Of a stretch of 64,000 nucleotides of DNA, positions 36,079-43,787 are shown in pieces. The first letter of the stretch is position 1. Each line of letters begins with the position of its first letter. Origin of the DNA: Candidatus Kryptoniota bacterium (GTDB lineage: Bacteria > Bacteroidota > Ignavibacteria > Kryptoniales > JAKASW01); NCBI GenBank assembly GCA_036567965.1, contig DATCTN010000018.1, forward strand, positions 81,534 through 145,533. The letters are read 5' to 3'. Both the position numbers and the translations under genes were made by a program. The notes under the pieces were generated by a model. The model saw nothing but the letters and a program-made list of their open reading frames with translations. It had not been told where the DNA came from and did no database searches.

Positions 36079-36738
36079 TTAAATAGCCTTCTGGTAAATG
36101 TAAAAATCAGATATCGATCCGCATCCGTTAGCGAATGGGTGCGGGTTCGGTATATGCTCGATCAGCTTGAGCTCGGGGTGATTTCTGTCGATCCAATCCG
36201 AAAACTTCCGCTGCTTTAAGTGCGCGGGCCTATTCTTCGTTTGCTCATTCGTATTGGACGAATAGATAATAACGAATCGAGTCGCGGATGTAATAAGGTC
36301 TGTCATGTACTTCTCAAACACCGGATCGTTCACCAAATGGTAAATTACATCAAGCGAAATCGAAGCCTCTGACTGAGCGTCAGGATGCTTGTACTTCGAA
36401 TCATAGAGTCGGAAGCTTTTGGTCGGATCTCCCGCAAATTTGTGTTTGCAGAGTTGGATCGCCTTTTCAGAAACATCTAGACCCGTATAGCGTGGAATCT
36501 TGAGTAAGGAAAGTTGGTTGCCGTCACCGCAGCCGAAGTCAGCAACCGATTGAATCTTGTGCTTCTCCACTATCGAATTGATGACATCTGCCTTGAACTT
36601 GGCGAGCTCGCCATAAGACCCGTCCCCGGAGTTGCCACCGTTCGCATATCGCTTCTGCCAATAGTGTGTGGCATTGAACGGTACGAGTGCCAGGTAGAAG
36701 GGCCTGAAGATGCGTCTGAGTCTTGATTTAAATCCCAT
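36079..36738 (-). CDS. Class I SAM-dependent methyltransferase
   Basis: 219 residues. 'SVADFGCGDGNQLSLLKI' (about 64-81) is SAM motif I and 'YTGLDVSEKAIQLCKHKF' motif II; 'EASISLDVIYHLVNDPVFE' gives motif IV/post-motif region, as in Methyltransf_25/31 families. 'THYWQKRYANGGNSGDGSYG' at the N-terminus is a common start of methyltransferases in polysaccharide loci. It probably methylates a sugar of the polymer or its lipid carrier. Intergenic remnants on both sides separate it from the rest of the cluster. Confidence 0.85.
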   Translation of the reverse strand: MGFKSRLRRIFRPFYLALVPFNATHYWQKRYANGGNSGDGSYGELAKFKADVINSIVEKHKIQSVADFGCGDGNQLSLLKIPRYTGLDVSEKAIQLCKHKFAGDPTKSFRLYDSKYKHPDAQSEASISLDVIYHLVNDPVFEKYMTDLITSATRFVIIYSSNTNEQTKNRPAHLKQRKFSDWIDRNHPELKLIEHIPNPHPFANGCGSISDFYIYQKAI

Positions 36739-37620
36739 TCAACTAATCGATATTTATGTGATTAAGGTGTAAATGTCAAGGACACCTCACAAGAGGCGCG
36801 TGAACTATTGCAAAATGAGTATCGAGAGGCCCGCATGCAAGCTGTCGGTCCTCACAGTAACTTCAGTATTCTATCCGGCAACTCGGACACTTAAGTACTA
36901 TCGGCTGACTCCGCCCATTCGTCCCTTCTTTGAAAACCACCGAATTCAGGCAACCGCATTTCGGGCATATGGTTTCTCGCTTAGGATACACGAAATCTTA
37001 TTCGAGTACCTTACCCGCCGTCCTGTCTTCCAACTTTCTTCTCCTGCGTTATTTGCTAGCCCACCGCCCGGCATTGGGTGCTGTCTCAATCTGAGGTCCA
37101 CCGTGACACTATTTCTCATGCCAGCCGCGCTTGGAGAGTGCTTGACTCCAGCTAGGATCCAGCACCTGCTTCGGGATTCCGGCTGCCCTCGGAACTACAT
37201 TTTGAGGCGGAAAAGAGACAGTGTCAAGCGTTCCTTTTCAGACAGAAAATGATTTTCGATTCAGAGCGGCGAGGAGACAAAAAATTAATACGACGGAACG
37301 AACCGGGGCCGTTCGAATCCTCAAACGCGATCGTGCTTCGCTAACGCGGTGGGGTGAGTAGACACCTGAAACGAGACAAAATGCCGGTGTCATGCGAAAA
37401 TGTGAAAGGAGCGGCGTGGGCTTTGAGAGGCAACAAGGTATCACGCCCAGCTGCCAGAGGACTGAGACGAATCAAGACGATGTTGCCGGATCTCCACAAG
37501 GAATCCAGCATATCAGAAGTCACTGGTCGATTGACGTAGAAGCGCGGGGACGGAGAAACCTCGAGCCAGATCGATGGACAAGCACGGAGGAGGCTGTCGA
37601 GCGGGAAGGATGATCTCAAC
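36739..37620. other. 882-base stretch with gene debris only
   Basis: Between the methyltransferase and the lipoprotein. A 159-codon plus-strand ORF (36773-37252) has no family feature and a Cys/Arg/Pro-rich, non-native composition. The one recognisable trace is a zinc-ribbon piece on the minus strand at 36863-36991 (listed separately). The remainder (37000-37620) shows nothing that I can name. Taken with the gap at 35417-36078 this looks like decay of two or three former locus genes. Confidence 0.5.
36863..36991 (-). pseudogene. Zinc-ribbon fragment, possibly the N-terminus of a lost methyltransferase
   Basis: A 42-codon frame contains 'ICPKCGCLN' and, about 20 residues later, 'VLKCPSCRIEY' before a stop. 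Two CxxC knuckles followed by an aromatic resemble the zinc-binding N-terminus of methyltransferases often found in glycan loci. The frame lacks a good ribosome site and is stopped upstream and downstream. A tiny intact zinc-ribbon gene is less likely than a remnant. Confidence 0.35.
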
Positions 37621-38394
37621 TCAGTTCACGGTGAACGTGAACGACGTCGATCGGGAACCGATGTAAGGTCGACCTGTTTGATCGGTGTTGAACCTATCCA
37701 CGCGCCATTGGTAGGAGTGATGAGAGATCAAACGAGAAGTGGCCGAACCATCGAAGTCAAAAAACCTTATGGTAAATGTACCGCCAAAGCTCTGAAACCT
37801 TGGAGTTATCCAAATATATTTGTTCGGGAACACCGCCATGTCCGTCATCCGAATCACCGTGAAACCGCCTGCGGCATAGTCAATCCACTTTAGGTTTGCG
37901 TCTCCGCTATCTATGAAGGCATGGTTCTGTGGAAGGTTGAGTGCGGATCTGGGCCACAGTGTATAGTTAATAGTATCTGACGGATCGCTCATGCTCCCGT
38001 CTGACAGGTAGCTTCTAAGGTAGTAGAAGTACTTCTTGTCAGTCGTCAGAGACGCGTTGTCGACGACTGAAGTATCACTTAATGACGACGCCACTGAGAC
38101 GTTTGCGACTATTGAGAAGCCCAATGGATTCCCGCCGGGGTCTGATGTATCCGCCCGGAAAAGTTTATATCCCGCGGCATCGGGGACAATATACCATTGC
38201 AAATAGATTCCGCCGGTAGTCACGTCCTGGCCAATTCCGGTTTCAGCAATTGAGTCAGGCTGGGATTGTGGGACGAACTTCGGCGCAGCAAGAGATGCCG
38301 TTTTAGGAGCGGTTGTGGAGCAACTGAGCGAATAGATTGCCATCCCGGCGACAGCTATCGCCCTGACAAATGCTTCTCCCCTGAACTTGCTCAT
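37621..38394 (-). CDS. Secreted lipoprotein with fibronectin-type-III-like domain
   Basis: 257 residues. A lipoprotein signal with lipobox 'YSLSC' lies around residue 25, so the Cys is probably lipidated and the protein sits on the outer membrane. A beta-sandwich follows: 'GGIYLQWYIVPDAAGYKLFR' and 'YFYYLRSYLSDGSMSDPSDT' are Fn3-like strands, and 'SYQWRVDRFN' belongs to a second such unit. The ATG at 38394 is chosen because the longer start at 38442 would bury the signal. Function unknown; its place in the polysaccharide locus suggests a surface assembly or binding role. Confidence 0.75.
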   Translation of the reverse strand: MSKFRGEAFVRAIAVAGMAIYSLSCSTTAPKTASLAAPKFVPQSQPDSIAETGIGQDVTTGGIYLQWYIVPDAAGYKLFRADTSDPGGNPLGFSIVANVSVASSLSDTSVVDNASLTTDKKYFYYLRSYLSDGSMSDPSDTINYTLWPRSALNLPQNHAFIDSGDANLKWIDYAAGGFTVIRMTDMAVFPNKYIWITPRFQSFGGTFTIRFFDFDGSATSRLISHHSYQWRVDRFNTDQTGRPYIGSRSTSFTFTVN

Positions 38395-38495
38395 GGCTTC
38401 AGATTTTGTCTCCGATGGCACAAATGCAGAATGTAAAGGCAAAAGGAAGAATGATACGGGCTACGAAGCGGTGAATGAATTCTCTGTCTCTGTTC

Positions 38496-39497
38496 TCAGT
38501 CGAGAAGTATATCCTTCCCGTTTTGGCGGATGGATTTGTTTGCGGCTTCCAAAATGCGCACGACATTCAGACCGGACTGGCCGTCGGATTGAGGTTTTGA
38601 TTTTCCCTGAATGCTTGAAATGAAGTTCGCGCACAATGCGGCAAGCGCCTCCGTCCCATCCAGTTTCGGAGCAAACATATCGCCCGTCCGGTACTGTATC
38701 AACGTCTGGTAAATTCCCTCGCGGGTTTTTATGTCCACGCCTTTGTCATACACCTTGACCTTCTCACTCGGCTCGACGTCATCGTAGAGAATCATTCTCT
38801 TCTGTCCGCCGATGAGAATCTGTCTCACCTTTACGGGGGCGAGCCAATTCACATGGAAGTGTGCGATAAGGTTGTCCGGGAATTTCACGACGACATAGGC
38901 GACGTCTTCGACGTGGTTATAGTGGGAAGTTCCGTAAGCGCTGACCGCGACCGGTTTCTTGTCGATCAGGTAATCCATAATAGAGACATCATGCGTAGCA
39001 AGGTCCCATATTACGTTTACGTCGTGTTGAAACAGTCCGAGGTTAACGCGCACAGAATCGAAATAGAACAAGTCACCAACGTCGCCGGATTCGATGATCT
39101 CCTTGATCTTTCTCACCGCGCCGGTGTAAACAAATGTATGGTCGACCATAAGGACCAGGTTCCGCCCGGCGGCCAGCGCGCATAACTCGTCCGCTTGTGC
39201 CACCGAACTTGTGAGCGGCTTCTCCACCAGTACGTGCTTTCCCGCTTCGAGAGCTTTCTTCGCAAGTGAATAATGCGAAGAGACGGGAGTTGCGATCACC
39301 ACAGCATCGACGTCGACAGAATCGAGGAGCTTCTCGAAGTCCTTCTCAAATTTCGCTCCTGGGAGTCTTTTGGAGACCTGGAATAATCTCGTTTCGTTCA
39401 CATCTACAGCGTATACTTCCTTTACACCATCCGTTCCAAGAAAATTTCGTACCAAATTCGGACCCCAGTACCCCAAGCCAATCACGGCAACTTTCAT
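38496..39497 (-). CDS. Gfo/Idh/MocA-family oxidoreductase (second in the locus)
   Basis: 333 residues. Rossmann motif 'VAVIGLGYWGPNLVRNFLG', catalytic 'LVEKPLTSSVAQADELCALA' with the EKP Lys, and 'SVRVNLGLFQHDVNVIWDLA' plus 'THDVSIMDYL' of the WbpB-like subgroup. It oxidises or reduces a nucleotide sugar with NAD(P). Unlike the first copy it lies with KdsC-like and ATP-grasp genes. The true ATG is at 39497 (longer ORF starts at 39644 in the upstream gene); it overlaps the KdsC-like stop by 4 bases. Confidence 0.85.
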   Translation of the reverse strand: MKVAVIGLGYWGPNLVRNFLGTDGVKEVYAVDVNETRLFQVSKRLPGAKFEKDFEKLLDSVDVDAVVIATPVSSHYSLAKKALEAGKHVLVEKPLTSSVAQADELCALAAGRNLVLMVDHTFVYTGAVRKIKEIIESGDVGDLFYFDSVRVNLGLFQHDVNVIWDLATHDVSIMDYLIDKKPVAVSAYGTSHYNHVEDVAYVVVKFPDNLIAHFHVNWLAPVKVRQILIGGQKRMILYDDVEPSEKVKVYDKGVDIKTREGIYQTLIQYRTGDMFAPKLDGTEALAALCANFISSIQGKSKPQSDGQSGLNVVRILEAANKSIRQNGKDILLD

Positions 39498-39988
39498 TCC
39501 GGTATCCCTCCTTTGTCCAACAACTCGTAGATTTCCATCAGGCAGCCTTTTCCTCCGGCTCTTTCGAGTACAACAAAAGCTCTTTCCCTTATGAAACCGA
39601 TCGCATCCGACGGGCAAAACGAGTACGGCAGTGCCTCGAAACACTCAACGTCAGGCAGGTCGTCGCCGACATAAATTACCTCGTTCCTCGCGATACTGTT
39701 TTCCATAAGGAATTTACTTATCAAAGCTAACTTCGAATCGTGCAGTGAATGCAGAAACTCGATCTTCTTCGATTCTGCAAGCGCCTTATTGACGCGATCG
39801 TCGGCAGACACAAAGATAACACGGAGTCCCGCCTTCCTGAACAGATTGATCGCCGTGAAATCCTTGTCACAGAACGACTTTGAAATCACATTGCCGTTCA
39901 AATCATAAGTCTTGCCCGAATCGGTCAGGACTCCATCAATGTCGGAAAAAACGCACTTGAACTTAATCTGGTTGAGAGAAGAATTCAT
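39494..39988 (-). CDS. KdsC-like HAD phosphatase (type IIIA)
   Basis: 164 residues. The HAD nucleophile motif is 'FSDIDGVLTD' (14-23); motif II 'VIFVSADD', motif III Lys in 'LHDSKLALISKF', motif IV 'VIYVGDDLPDVECFEAL'. No cap domain, so it should act as a KdsC-type tetramer. KdsC relatives dephosphorylate Kdo-8-phosphate, or 9-phosphates of nonulosonic acids. A nine-carbon or eight-carbon acidic sugar would fit the locus, but no synthase gene (NeuB/KdsA) is in the window. The start overlaps the ATP-grasp gene by 26 bases. Confidence 0.85.
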   Translation of the reverse strand: MNSSLNQIKFKCVFSDIDGVLTDSGKTYDLNGNVISKSFCDKDFTAINLFRKAGLRVIFVSADDRVNKALAESKKIEFLHSLHDSKLALISKFLMENSIARNEVIYVGDDLPDVECFEALPYSFCPSDAIGFIRERAFVVLERAGGKGCLMEIYELLDKGGIPE

Positions 39989-40931
39989 TCCAGTATCTAT
40001 ACATTCTCACTAGTTTGTAGTTCAGATCTTCGGGCGGAATTTCCCTTTGCTTCAATATGTGAAGCAGCAGCAGCGGCGTGTTCAGACCCGCACCGATAGT
40101 GCATGCAAGGGCTCCGGAAAAGCGGGGGTTTAGATCGAAGAAGTAATTTCCACTTGCTGTCTTAATGAACTGCATGTTCGCCGGCCCGATGACCCTTAGA
40201 GCTTCGCCTATTTTATAGGCTTCCTTCAGTGCTCCATCGTCGAGAACCACCTCCGCCTTGTAAGCGAGTCCTCCCTTGGTCTCAATCCTTTTTCTGACCA
40301 GACCAGCAACGGGCCGCGAGTTGAAGTCGAACATAAGATCAATTGTAAATTCTTCTCCTTCAAGGCACTCGGTAATCAGCGGATTCTGGATTTTTTTGAG
40401 ATAAAACGCGAGTTCCTCGCGAGAGCGGGTCTTGTAGACGTCTATCGATCCCCTGCCGTTTATCTGAGGCTTGACTATGAAGGGTACGCTCAGCTTTGCC
40501 GCCTCCCCGGCCGAAAACACTTTCGGCGTGTGAATGCCGATCCCGGTCAGAAAGCGATTCATCATCAGCTTGTCGTCGCAGATATCCACGGTCTCCGGAG
40601 AAGAGATCACTATGCGGCACCCGAGAGTCTTCAGGAAATCCTCACGCGATTCAGAAAGCTTCCTGAACTCCCAGTCGACGATCGGAATAACTGCGTCCAC
40701 CTTACATTCGCGGACTATATTTCCGATGCGCTTCATAAAATCCGGGTCGCTCGCCGCAGGCACCGTACAGAACTCGTCGCTCATGAACTTCCCCGCGTTT
40801 TCAGGATTCATGTCATAGGTAATAATTCGGAGCAGCTTGTAGGATGTCTGTTTCCTCAGCCCCTTGATGACCGATTGGCATGTAGCCGTTCCCGCGCCTG
40901 AAATAAGGACAGTAATTTGATCGCCGTTCAC
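39963..40931 (-). CDS. ATP-grasp enzyme 1 of the polysaccharide locus
   Basis: 322 residues. 'ITVLISGAGTATCQSVIKGL' opens the N-terminal Rossmann-like domain, 'PFIVKPQINGRGSIDVYKTR' is the ATP-grasp nucleotide loop, 'LITECLEGEEFTIDLMFDF' the mid-domain and 'YFFDLNPRFSGALACTIGAG' holds the metal-binding 'NPR'. This is the carbamoyl-phosphate-synthetase-like branch, whose members ligate a carboxylate to an amine via an acyl-phosphate. It might couple an amino acid to a uronic acid of the polymer. The GTG at 40931 overlaps the stop of the upstream transferase by one base; GAGGAG is upstream. Confidence 0.8.
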   Translation of the reverse strand: MNGDQITVLISGAGTATCQSVIKGLRKQTSYKLLRIITYDMNPENAGKFMSDEFCTVPAASDPDFMKRIGNIVRECKVDAVIPIVDWEFRKLSESREDFLKTLGCRIVISSPETVDICDDKLMMNRFLTGIGIHTPKVFSAGEAAKLSVPFIVKPQINGRGSIDVYKTRSREELAFYLKKIQNPLITECLEGEEFTIDLMFDFNSRPVAGLVRKRIETKGGLAYKAEVVLDDGALKEAYKIGEALRVIGPANMQFIKTASGNYFFDLNPRFSGALACTIGAGLNTPLLLLHILKQREIPPEDLNYKLVRMYRYWNEFFSQPD

Positions 40932-42340
40932 TACTTCGCTCCTCGCTTGAAAATGATTGCGGGGATGGTCTTGAGAATTAATTCCAGATAGAGCCAAGGA
41001 GACATATTTTCGATCATGTAAAGATCCATCACTACCATATCGTCAAATGAAGTTTTACTTCTTCCGTGAACTTGCCAGAATCCTGTGCACCCCGGGAGAA
41101 CACGGTCCCTTTGGTGGTGCCAATCCTTGAAGGACTCGTACTCGTAGGGAAGCACAGGTCGTGGTCCGACGAGGCTCATGTCGCCCTTTAGAACATTGAA
41201 CAACTGAGGCATCTCGTCGAATGTCATGGCGCGCATCAACCTTCCGACCCAGGTTACCCGCGCGTGGTCGATCACCTTATCGACCTTGCTCCCATTGCCC
41301 TTCATGAATTCCAGCATCATCTCTTTCCGCTTCGTGTCTTCCTTGTCACTGACGTACATCGACCGAAACTTGTACATCTTGAACAGCTCGCCATCCATCC
41401 CGACGCGGTCGTGTGGATAGAGGACGGGACCTTTCGATGTCAGTTTAATCGCGATCGAGGCGATGACAAAGAAGGGCAGCAGGATTGTTAACCCGATCAG
41501 TGCAAGAATGATATCCGAGATGCGCTGATAATATTTTGTAACCGACGAATAGAGCCCGCGCGTCACTGTGACCGTCGGATGGATCGTATAAGCTTCCGTA
41601 GTCGTCACTTCCGTGATCGTCTCGAAGAGGTTGGAAACGACCTTTACGGTCGAGCCGGTGAGTTTGGCCTGTTCGATAAGCGAAAGCATCCGGGAGTGCG
41701 ATATGTTGTCGATCGCTATGACTATCTCGTTACATGAATTGGAGTGTACGAGATAATCGAGGGATGAAGTGTCCCCGAGAACGCGGAACCCGTTGAGCAC
41801 GCCTGTGCCCGCCGGGATGGTATCATCGGCGAAGCCGACTATCTGGAGGCCGAGGCCTTTCTTAAGTTCGATGGCGGACGCGAAGCGGCGACCCGCGTTC
41901 CCCGCGCCAACGACCAGCACTCTCCTCCTTCTCACGCCAGAGGATCCGATTTTGTCGAACACCGCCGGCAGGATCACTATGCGATAGAGCCAGAATGCAA
42001 ATAGCAGGCTTGCAAAGAAGTATGCGAAGGCGAGTCTACTCGGAACCACGATTATGAACTTGGTCATGAATCCGCCCACGATGTAAACGACCGCTATCGC
42101 GATCATCGACTTCAGGAGGAGAATTGCGGATGCAGACCTGTCGAGAAAAACATTGATCTTGTAGAGACTGTTGTACTGGAAGATGAATCCGGATACAAGC
42201 GTGAGGATGACAGCCGGAAACAGCTCCCTCGGCTGGATGTACCCGAACCTCAGCCACGTCGAGCCCATGAAGCACAAGTATACGACCAGCAGGTCAATCA
42301 GAAGAAGCGTGAACTTGTATGCGGCAATACGAATTGCCAT
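40931..42340 (-). CDS. Exopolysaccharide polyprenyl glycosylphosphotransferase (WbaP/WcaJ type)
   Basis: 469 residues. It should start the repeat unit by moving a sugar-1-phosphate onto undecaprenyl phosphate in the inner membrane. Four to five N-terminal helices are followed by a CoA-binding-like Rossmann domain ('VLVVGAGNAGRRFASAIEL') and then the catalytic PglC/WbaP domain: 'LLPFFVIASIAIKLTSKGPV', 'FKMYKFRSM', 'FDEMPQLFNVLKGDMSLVGP' and 'PGCTGFWQVHGRS'. The key 'DE' is present in 'TFDEMPQ'. One-base overlaps link it to both neighbours (TGATG with the DegT gene, TAGTG with ATP-grasp 1). Confidence 0.92.
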   Translation of the reverse strand: MAIRIAAYKFTLLLIDLLVVYLCFMGSTWLRFGYIQPRELFPAVILTLVSGFIFQYNSLYKINVFLDRSASAILLLKSMIAIAVVYIVGGFMTKFIIVVPSRLAFAYFFASLLFAFWLYRIVILPAVFDKIGSSGVRRRRVLVVGAGNAGRRFASAIELKKGLGLQIVGFADDTIPAGTGVLNGFRVLGDTSSLDYLVHSNSCNEIVIAIDNISHSRMLSLIEQAKLTGSTVKVVSNLFETITEVTTTEAYTIHPTVTVTRGLYSSVTKYYQRISDIILALIGLTILLPFFVIASIAIKLTSKGPVLYPHDRVGMDGELFKMYKFRSMYVSDKEDTKRKEMMLEFMKGNGSKVDKVIDHARVTWVGRLMRAMTFDEMPQLFNVLKGDMSLVGPRPVLPYEYESFKDWHHQRDRVLPGCTGFWQVHGRSKTSFDDMVVMDLYMIENMSPWLYLELILKTIPAIIFKRGAK

Positions 42341-43545
42341 CAGCTGCTCTTCCTGTTAGTGAAGAATTCGTGAATTGTATCGGAGACATATTTGGTTTGC
42401 TCAACAGAGAGCTCCGGATACATGGGTAAAGATAAGCCCAATTCAGCTAATTGCTCTGTGACAGGGAACTCACCATGCCGGTATCCGAGATGCGCAAAAC
42501 ACGGCTGAAGGTGAAGCGGAAGAGGATAATGCAGGCCGGTGGCGATTTCCCGCTCATTCAGGAACTTCTGCAGGTCATTTCTGACCTCTGCACCCGACTT
42601 TGCAATTAACGGAGCACGGGAATTCAGGCGCAAGACAAACAAATGATAAACGTGTTTGGCATACGGCATCTCGGCAGGAACAACTACTTCAGAAATATCC
42701 GAAAGCAAATCCGAATATCGTGCGGCAACCTTTCTCCTGGCTTCTGTCCAACTCTGAAGATATCCCAGCTTCACACCGAGCACTGCCCCCTGCACTGCTT
42801 CCATTCTGTAATTGTGCCCGAACGATTTGTGAACGTACTTTTCTTCCGCGCCATGATCTCTCAGCATCCTGAATTTTCTTGCGAGATCGTCATCGTTCGT
42901 CGCGACAGCTCCCGCCTCGCCGTACGCACCGAGGTTCTTCCCGGGATAGAACGAGAACGAGGAGGCCTTCGACAGGCCGCCCACTTTCTTTTTATTGTAC
43001 TCCGCAATGTGCGACTGCGCGCAGTCTTCAACTAGAAATATCTTCTGCCCCGATTTCCGATTCACGAAGACGCCCGGCTCACTCACTTCAAAATTCATGA
43101 TTGATAATTGAGAGCTGATTCCATCCATGTCAGCCGACTGTCCGTAGAGGTGAACGGCGACGATTGCTTTTGTCCGAGGTGTTATCACGGGTCCTACTTT
43201 TTCCGGATCGATATTGTAGCTCTCGGGATGGCAATCAACGAAAACGGGTTTCGCACCGCAGAGTGTTGCACCCCAGGCCGTTGCTATGAAAGTGTTGGCG
43301 GGAACGATCACGTCATCTCCGGGCCCGACACCGAGTGCCCAAAGCGCCATATGATTTCCATCTGTCCCTGAGCTTACACCTACGCAGTGTTTCACACCGT
43401 GAATATCGGCGAACCGTTTTTCAAAATCTGAAACGGTCTTTCCCAGCACAAATGATGTGCTTTCAAACACGCCGATTACAGCATCGTCGATCTCCTTCTT
43501 GATTGAGTGATATTGAGCTTTCAAATCGAGAAACGGGACTTTCAT
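42340..43545 (-). CDS. DegT/DnrJ/EryC1/StrS sugar aminotransferase (second), with an internal insertion
   Basis: 401 residues. The PLP Lys is in 'FSFYPGKNLGAYGEAG' (Lys203), with 'VSSGTDGNHMALWALG' and 'LVEDCAQSHIAEY' as in the first copy. Compared with the wbpE-like paralogue, 30 rather than 13 residues separate 'GQSADM' from the 'VEDxAQ' strand. Residues 142-168 ('GISSQLSIMNFEVSEPG...') replace the usual helix. The DNA at 43088-43114 looks like an AT-rich intergenic repeat in frame. All catalytic residues remain, so the enzyme may still work. Its substrate is unknown, but WbaP, Gfo/Idh and ATP-grasp neighbours point to an amino-sugar pathway. Confidence 0.85.
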   Translation of the reverse strand: MKVPFLDLKAQYHSIKKEIDDAVIGVFESTSFVLGKTVSDFEKRFADIHGVKHCVGVSSGTDGNHMALWALGVGPGDDVIVPANTFIATAWGATLCGAKPVFVDCHPESYNIDPEKVGPVITPRTKAIVAVHLYGQSADMDGISSQLSIMNFEVSEPGVFVNRKSGQKIFLVEDCAQSHIAEYNKKKVGGLSKASSFSFYPGKNLGAYGEAGAVATNDDDLARKFRMLRDHGAEEKYVHKSFGHNYRMEAVQGAVLGVKLGYLQSWTEARRKVAARYSDLLSDISEVVVPAEMPYAKHVYHLFVLRLNSRAPLIAKSGAEVRNDLQKFLNEREIATGLHYPLPLHLQPCFAHLGYRHGEFPVTEQLAELGLSLPMYPELSVEQTKYVSDTIHEFFTNRKSS

Positions 43546-43787
43546 TTCAATTCTCCGAAGAGTGTCTTGTTCAATCTTGCCTTTGGGTGTTCAATTTAAT
43601 TCTTGTTTATTAAAAGTGGTGCCGCGGGGAATCAGAAACTGTAAACGGGGAAGTCGAGGAGTCTTCGAATTCGGACCCGACGGAATGCCATCATGTTCGA
43701 TTTTCGGGCAAATCGGGGCAAATGCACACGATATATTTCAGCTCAGAACCGGGAAGACAACGTATTGCGAAATCGCCGAAGATCTGA

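Noticed and set aside
36773..37252. 159-codon plus-strand ORF
   Set aside because: Rich in Arg, Pro and Cys, no domain, opposite to the flanking operon, and in a stretch with minus-strand debris.
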